Source of the DNA: Prorocentrum cordatum
Taxonomy: Eukaryota > Sar > Dinophyceae > Prorocentrales > Prorocentraceae
Length of the DNA stretch: 64,000 nt
Assembly: GCA_963575745.1 (NCBI GenBank)
Contig: CAUYUJ010018622.1
Span: forward strand, 58,328 to 122,327
Direction: 5' to 3'
The stretch's first letter is position 1; each line of letters begins with the position of its first letter. Shown here piece after piece: positions 59,069 to 64,000 of the stretch. A program made the position numbers and the translations under genes. A model generated the notes under the pieces. The model had not been told where the DNA came from. It saw only the letters and a list, made by a program, of their open reading frames with translations, and did no database searches.

Positions 59069-60466
59069 TGGGCGCCTTGGAGTTCTCGTGGGCCGTCTTG
59101 GAGGCGCCTTGGGGGCCTTTTGGACCGTCTGGAGGCCGTCGTGGGCCGTCTTGGAGGCCTCTTGGGCGCTCTTGGGGCCATCTTGGGGGTCTCTTCGGCG
59201 GCACTGGGCCGTCGGCAGGCCGAAAACGTTAAAATCCATCAAGAGCCCACGGGAAATCAGCTGTCTTGGCCTCTTCGGGCCTTCCTGCAGGTCCCCTTGG
59301 AGGCTTCTTGGACTGCATTAAAAGCCTCTTGGGGGCCTTTGGGGCCGTCCTGGGCCATCTTGGGGCCATCTTGGAACGCCTCGGTTGCATCTTGGGCCGT
59401 CTTGGAAACATATTGGGGCCGTCTTGGGCTCTCTTGGAGCGATCCTAGCCGCCTTGGAGGCATCTTGGTGGCCATCTTGGGCCATTTGGGCCGTCTTAGT
59501 GGCGATGTGGCCACACCTTCTGGTCCTTCCGAGGGCAGGCGGTCTGGGCCGAAGGCCACTGGGAAGGGTTTGAAAATAAGAAGAGCAGCAAATGTCTGGC
59601 ACGCCGTCCACCCCTGTGGCAAGCACAGGGGGCGGCGGATCCAAGACGCCTACGGCGAATCACCGCCGCCCCCAGCCTTTTTGAGAAGCGCCTATGTGGC
59701 CAAACGTTGGGCCCCAGCTTGGCCAAGCTATCTGATTATGTATTCCCCCAGCCGCTCCGGAAACTCCTCGGGGAACACTTGGGGGAGGCTGAGGGGGAGG
59801 ATCAGGAGAGGGAGGAGGAGGAGGAGGAGGAGGAGGAGGAGGAGGAGGCCTCTTTGGAGCCTCTTTGGGCACTCTTGTGGGGCCTCCTGGAGGCTTCCCG
59901 GGGGCCTCTTGGAAGCCTCTTGGGGGCCTCCTTAGGCCTCTTGGGGGCCGTGGGGGCGTCTTGGGGGCCTCTCCTTGGCCGTCTTGAAGCGTTCCTGGCC
60001 CGTCTGACGGGTCTGACGCCGTCGGAAGCCATTTTGGAAGCCTCTTTGAACCGATGTGGGGTCCTCTTGAGGCGCTTCAGGGCAGTCTTGGAGGCCATCT
60101 TGGGCGTCTTAGAGGCCTCTTGGGGAGGAGGAGGGGGAGGAGGAGGAGGAGGAGGAGGAGGAGGAGGAGGAGGAGGAGGAGGAAGAGGAGGAGGAAGAGG
60201 AGGGGGAGGGGGAGGAGCAGGAGGAGGAGGAGGAGGTTGAGGAGGAGGAGGAGGAGGAGGAGGAACAGGAGGAAGAGGAAGAAAAGGACCTGGAAAAGCA
60301 GGCGAAGAGGGAGTAGGAAGAGAAATAGGGAGGAGGACCAGGAGAAGGAGGCAGGGGGTAGGAGCGAGGAGACACAGTCGTCGGACAGCGAGAGACAAAG
60401 TCGGAGCAACCCCAAACCCCCAGAGTCTGGGGGCGCCCAAGAGTCTGAGCAACACCTTTTTCAGAT
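59069..60466 (-). repeat. Right arm of the giant inverted repeat (1.4 kb)
   Basis: Reverse complement of 53351-54755, from GTGGGCGCCTTGG to TTTTTCAGAT. Differences are mainly microsatellite length: the GGA tract at 60120-60260 is longer than its TCC partner in the left arm. Coding-like shadows occur on both strands, but the mirrored arm has the same ones, so they count once at most. Confidence 0.92.
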
Positions 60467-61190
60467 CTCCTCCTCCTTCTCCCCCTCCTCCCCTCACTTG
60501 TCATCATCAACCTGCCCTCCTGTACGCAGCTGCGCGCTGTGGCGGCAGCTGTCAGGCGGGGCTGGGAAGATGATGAAATCCGTTCCGCAGCGTTCTGGAA
60601 CGCTCTCGGCTCGTTCCGGAACGCTCCGGGCAGGCCGCGGCTCCCGAGACACCTTCCAGAGCCGCTGGACATCGGGGATTCTCGACAGATCCTCACCAGG
60701 TGTTGTCTTTGTCCTGGCTTCGTCTGAAGCTGTGCGCGGTACAGTCGGACCGGGGTGCAAGATCGAGATCGGTTCGGGGAGGGTGCCCTGATGTTCTTCG
60801 TCTTTGTTGGGTGCTCGTGTGCACCCTGGGAAGGGTACCCTTGGATGTTCTGTGCGTTCTTCCAGCGGAGGGTCTCGTGGTCATGAGGGATGTGTTTCTG
60901 TCCTGGGTTCGACTATATTCGACGTTTCTTGCAGCGCATCTTCCAGGAGTTGCGGAGGAGGGGCTCCTCCCAGCGTGGCGGAGGAGGATGAGCAGGAGGA
61001 GGAGCAGGAGGAGCGGAGGACGATGAAAGGACGGTGAGGAGAGGAGGAGAAGAGGAGGACATGGGCTAGGGGAAAGGTGATGGTAGGCATTGGGAGAGAT
61101 TGAGATGTATAGATCTGCTGGACGAGGGAGGGAGGGACAGAGAGAGAGAGAGAGAAGCGTAGATACCATAGTTATGGCATGCACAGGGGT
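60467..61190. other. Unassigned single-copy stretch
   Basis: Mixed composition with no clear gene. It contains GTTCTGGAACGCTC-like repeats at 60590-60630, a short GGA-type run at 60985-61060 and a (GA)n run at 61139-61155. Open frames on both strands have unremarkable composition but no recognised motif. Confidence 0.4.
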
Positions 61191-61194
61191 ATCT

Positions 61195-61243
61195 CCATAT
61201 ATAAACAGATACATATGTATATACATATATATATATATATACA
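61195..61243. repeat. TA-rich microsatellite
   Basis: ATATATAAACAGATACATATG followed by (TA)n. The sequence from 61244 to 61490 is unassigned. Confidence 0.9.
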
Positions 61244-61489
61244 AGACTGCAGTGGCGTTTCGCGCCATGCACCTTGGTCCTTGAAGTTTGGTTTGCAGGT
61301 GGAATGGCAAGAAGGTCAAGCCGACACTTTAGCGATAACTCCTGGTTGCATTTTCCGGCATCGCCGCTATAATGATGTTATTCGTTATTCCTCCTCCATG
61401 CTTATTGTTCCCTATTTTCGCCATACACTGCGCATTCTCCCCATCCTCCTCAGCTTTTTTTGCGGAGGTTCCTCCTTGGAGAGCCTCTA

Positions 61490-62110
61490 GGGGGCTCACA
61501 AAAGTTGTTCTGGGTTTTTTTAATGCCTTCTGGAGGCCTCCTGGGCGCATTCTGGGGGCCTCTGGGGGCGTCCTCGGGCCACCCTGCCTCCAACCGCCGT
61601 CTCCCTGAACGACCGGATCACGATTTGGAATTCTTCGGAGGGTGTCTTTGGGCCATCTTGGGCCGCCATGGGGCTCTCTGAGGGCCATCTTGGACCCGTG
61701 TTGTGCCGTTTTGGGGCTCTCTTGGGCTGCCTGGAAGCCCTTTCGGATGGTTGTGGGGCGATTTGGGAGACTCCCAGGCGGCTTCGGACGCCCAGAAGAC
61801 CGCCGTCTTGGAGCGTCGCGTCGGGAAGCCGAAAAGAGGAGAACCCCCAAATTCACCAAAACGTATAGAAAATCAATGATTTTTGCCTTCTTGGGAGTGC
61901 TCTTGGAGGCCTCTTTGGGGCCGTCCTGGAGGCCTCTTGGGCCATCTTGAGGTCACGTCGGTCACTCTTGGAGCGCTCTTGTGCTGTCTTGGGGGTCTCT
62001 GGGACGTCTCCGATGACCCCCTGATCGCCCTAAGTGTGCTGGGAAGGCTTGGCAAAACGCCTTGCGAGGCCCGGTGGCCGCTTCGAGGCCCGTCCAGAGG
62101 GCCCCAAAGC
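61490..62110 (-). repeat. AAGAYGGCC composite repeat, inverted copy at 61.5-62.1 kb
   Basis: Reads GGCCATCTTGGGCC, i.e. the inverse of the repeat at 16.8, 43.9 and 54 kb, and contains the AT-richer module in inverse order at 61815-61890 (CGTCGGGAAGCCGAAAAGAG then AAATCAATGATTTTTGCC). Confidence 0.75.
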
Positions 62111-62205
62111 CCCAGGTTCCGGGAGTCCGGTTTTGGGGGGGGGGGATGGGTTTTCCCCCCGCCCGGGCTTTTGAAAGTATAGGAAGAGGACTATGTATAT
62201 ACGTA

Positions 62206-62212
62206 TCTATAT

Positions 62213-62283
<71 letters not shown>

Positions 62284-62326
62284 TATTCATATATATATAG
62301 ATATATGTATATATGAAGATTGGAGA

Positions 62327-62360
<34 letters not shown>
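62206..62360. repeat. GATA, TA and GA microsatellites
   Basis: (GATA)n at 62213-62283, TA-rich to 62320, (GA)n at 62331-62360. Confidence 0.95.
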
Positions 62361-62365
<5 letters not shown>

Positions 62366-62434
62366 GCAGAGCACGGGCATCAGCGGAAGGAGGGAAGCAG
62401 TTCTTCTTGATTGCTCCATTTTTCCGGGGGGTCA

Positions 62435-62830
62435 AACAGACTGGTTTGCTCGTCGGTCGGTCGGCTGGTCTGTTGGTTGGCTGTTTGGTTGGTTGCTTGC
62501 TTGCTCTGGTGGTTGGTTGGTTGGTCGGTTGGTTGGCTGCTTGGTTGCCTGGTTGCCTGTTTGGTTGGTTTGTTGGATGGTTGAGTGGTGGTTGGTGGTT
62601 TGATTGGTTGGTTTGCAAGCTGTTTGGCTGGTTGGTCGGTTGGCCGAAGCCGGTAGGCCGGTTGGCCGATGGGCAGGCTGGTTGGTTGGTGAAAATGGTC
62701 AGTTGTTTGGTTGGTTGGGTGGTTGGTTGTTTGATGGGTCGGTCGTTTGGTTGGTTGGTTCGTCGGTCGTTTGGTTGGTTGGTTGGTTGATTGGTTGGTT
62801 GGTTGGTCGGCCTGGTTGCCCGCTTGCCCA
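62435..62830. repeat. GGTT microsatellite
   Basis: About 400 bp of (TTGG)n with CTGG, CGG and TGCC variants. A 438-codon minus-strand frame covers this tract and the GAT tract at 63 kb; its sequence is NQPT and poly-S repeats only, so it is not called. Confidence 0.93.
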
Positions 62831-63034
62831 GATGGTTCGTCGGTGTTCGAGGGGTTGGACGAATTATTGTGTTGGAGAGATGAATGGTGCTGGGTTGGAG
62901 GGTTGAGGAGGCCTCTTGTTTGGCATCCCCTCCGGGTTTCTCAAAGCCTTCAGGGATGCGTCGGGCAGTGTGACGGCTAGGATGAGTATGACAATGCTGA
63001 CAATGACGACAATGAAGGGCGATTGTGATTTGCG

Positions 63035-63041
63035 ATGGTGG

Positions 63042-63073
<32 letters not shown>

Positions 63074-63080
63074 CTGCCAG

Positions 63081-63127
<47 letters not shown>

Positions 63128-63219
63128 CTGATGATGATGATGATGATGCTGATGATGATGATGATGACGATGCTAATAATGATGATGATGAGGATGATGA
63201 TGATGATGATGATGATGAA

Positions 63220-63274
<55 letters not shown>

Positions 63275-63290
63275 GCAATGATGATGCTGA
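63035..63290. repeat. GAT microsatellite
   Basis: Dense (GAT)n with GCT variants, the same type as at 1-1495. The sequence 63300-63570 is unassigned. Confidence 0.95.
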
Positions 63291-63572
63291 TGATGATTTT
63301 GCTGATGTGGAGGTGACAATAGGTATTCATATTCGGACTACGGGCGATTCCTTCTCCGACGACCACAACTCACACGGATGGCCGCGCGGAGGGGAAGGAG
63401 CCCCACGGGGAGACACATTAGCGATCGAGGTTGGGGAGATTCAGCAATAAGGACCGATGGCTGAGGAGGAGCAGAAGAAGGTGATCGAGGATGGAGGATC
63501 GAGGATCGAGTAGCATGAATAAAGCGGAAGAGGAGGAATGAAGGCGACGGGGACCTGTTCGGGGCGTCTTAG

Positions 63573-64000
63573 TAGAGCTACTTCGACCTACTCGTACGAC
63601 CGGCGGAGAGGGCCTCCGCTCGAGACGTCCTTGAAAGCTCGCCCCAGCGCGGTTTTCAAATTGAGCTACTTTGGCGTACTGGTACGGCCCCAGCGACTTG
63701 GCTGGGGCGTACGCGTAGGGCTAATCTGGCTTACTCGTACGTCCGGCGGAGAGGGCTTCCGCCCGAGAGACAGCCTCACAAGTCCGCCTCGGTGGGGCTA
63801 CCAGTAGGGCTACTTTGGCGTACGGGCGCGGCCATTTGGAGCCTGGCTTTGGCGCCACAGTGCGACTACTTTTCGCCTTCCTCCCACGACTGGCGACGAG
63901 GGTCGTCGCTCTAGGTCTCCGCAAAAGTCCGCCCAGGGGGGGTGACAAGTATGGCTACTTTGGCCCACTGGCACGGTTCTTTGAAGCCTGGCCGGGGCGT
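63573..64000 (+). repeat. ~143-bp tandem repeat, three copies, running off the window
   Basis: The first landmark, GAGCTACTTCG and relatives, lies at 63575, 63719 and 63862. The second, GGCTACTTTGGC and relatives, lies at 63664, 63807 and 63952, so the period is 143-145 bp. Each unit contains the CCGGCGGAGAGGGC segment and the AAGTCCGCC segment. The two landmarks resemble each other, so the unit itself arose from an ~89-bp duplication. The array is cut by the end of the window. Confidence 0.85.

Noticed and set aside
59707-60240. Coding frames in the right palindrome arm
   Set aside because: Composition is dominated by GGA tracts and CTTGGGGGCC repeats, and the mirror frames exist in the left arm. 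No domain is recognisable.
61962-63278. Minus-strand frame of 438 codons
   Set aside because: Translation of GGTT and GAT microsatellites (NQPT and poly-Ser). No domain-like sequence.
1-64000. tRNA, rRNA, snRNA and spliced-leader genes
   Set aside because: I looked for B-box-like GGTTCGAATCC, conserved rRNA words and the spliced-leader core and saw none. A covariance-model search would be needed to exclude them fully.

Overview
This window looks like nuclear DNA of a dinoflagellate. The evidence is indirect but consistent. There is one large Ty1/copia element whose polyprotein has the layout I associate with dinoflagellate copia elements, including an extra block containing SPPCT ahead of the integrase. 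There is also a decayed non-LTR retrotransposon of the RT plus RNase H plus Cys-rich tail type. The background is GC-rich and saturated with trinucleotide repeats (TCC/GGA, ATC/GAT, AAC, ACT) and short foldback repeats. I cannot name the species. I found no rRNA, no tRNA, no spliced-leader gene and no complete ordinary cellular gene.

Layout: 1-3.6 kb is GAT/ATC and TCC microsatellite with 8-bp tandem repeats. 3.6-5 kb holds a decayed minus-strand coding region. 5.3-11.3 kb has AAC and TCC tracts, a duplicated ~190-bp repeat and a four-times repeated palindromic motif. 11.4-14.3 kb is the broken non-LTR element (minus strand). 14.6-15.05 kb has 70-bp and 83-bp tandem repeats. 15.1-19.9 kb is purine/pyrimidine and ACT-type low complexity with an AAGAYGGCC-type repeat and a TIR element. 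20-21.4 kb is coding-like GC-rich sequence. 21.4-24.8 kb is CT and TCC tracts alternating with arrays of a 10-bp unit. 24.8-28.5 kb has several TIR elements, a 42-bp minisatellite, a GGCTGA array and G-rich repeats.

28.55-37.0 kb is the copia element. Its LTRs are 324 bp and differ at only five positions. It has a primer-binding site and a 5-bp target duplication, but gag and the first half of pol carry many stops and frameshifts. The integrase has lost its second catalytic Asp and RNase H its last one, while the RT centre is intact. Two unusual modules sit between protease and integrase: a duplicated Cys/His motif and a region resembling a DNA cytosine methyltransferase.

37-53 kb carries possible cellular exons (38.5-38.85 kb and 47.8-48.9 kb, the latter split by a 115-bp foldback insert), a 1.9-kb foldback element with a satellite core (39.6-41.5 kb), and three dispersed families of short repeats. 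53.35-60.47 kb is a giant inverted repeat (1.4-kb arms, 4.3-kb loop) whose loop is palindromic at every scale examined and contains a 75-bp higher-order minisatellite. 60.5-64 kb returns to microsatellites and ends in a ~143-bp tandem repeat that runs off the window.

The genes do not form a pathway. The window is a record of transposition, foldback insertion and repeat expansion. The most notable items are the methyltransferase-like and Cys-motif modules of the copia element, the nested palindrome at 53-60 kb, and the TIR-bearing short repeats, one of which interrupts a coding-like repeat in a way that recalls an introner.
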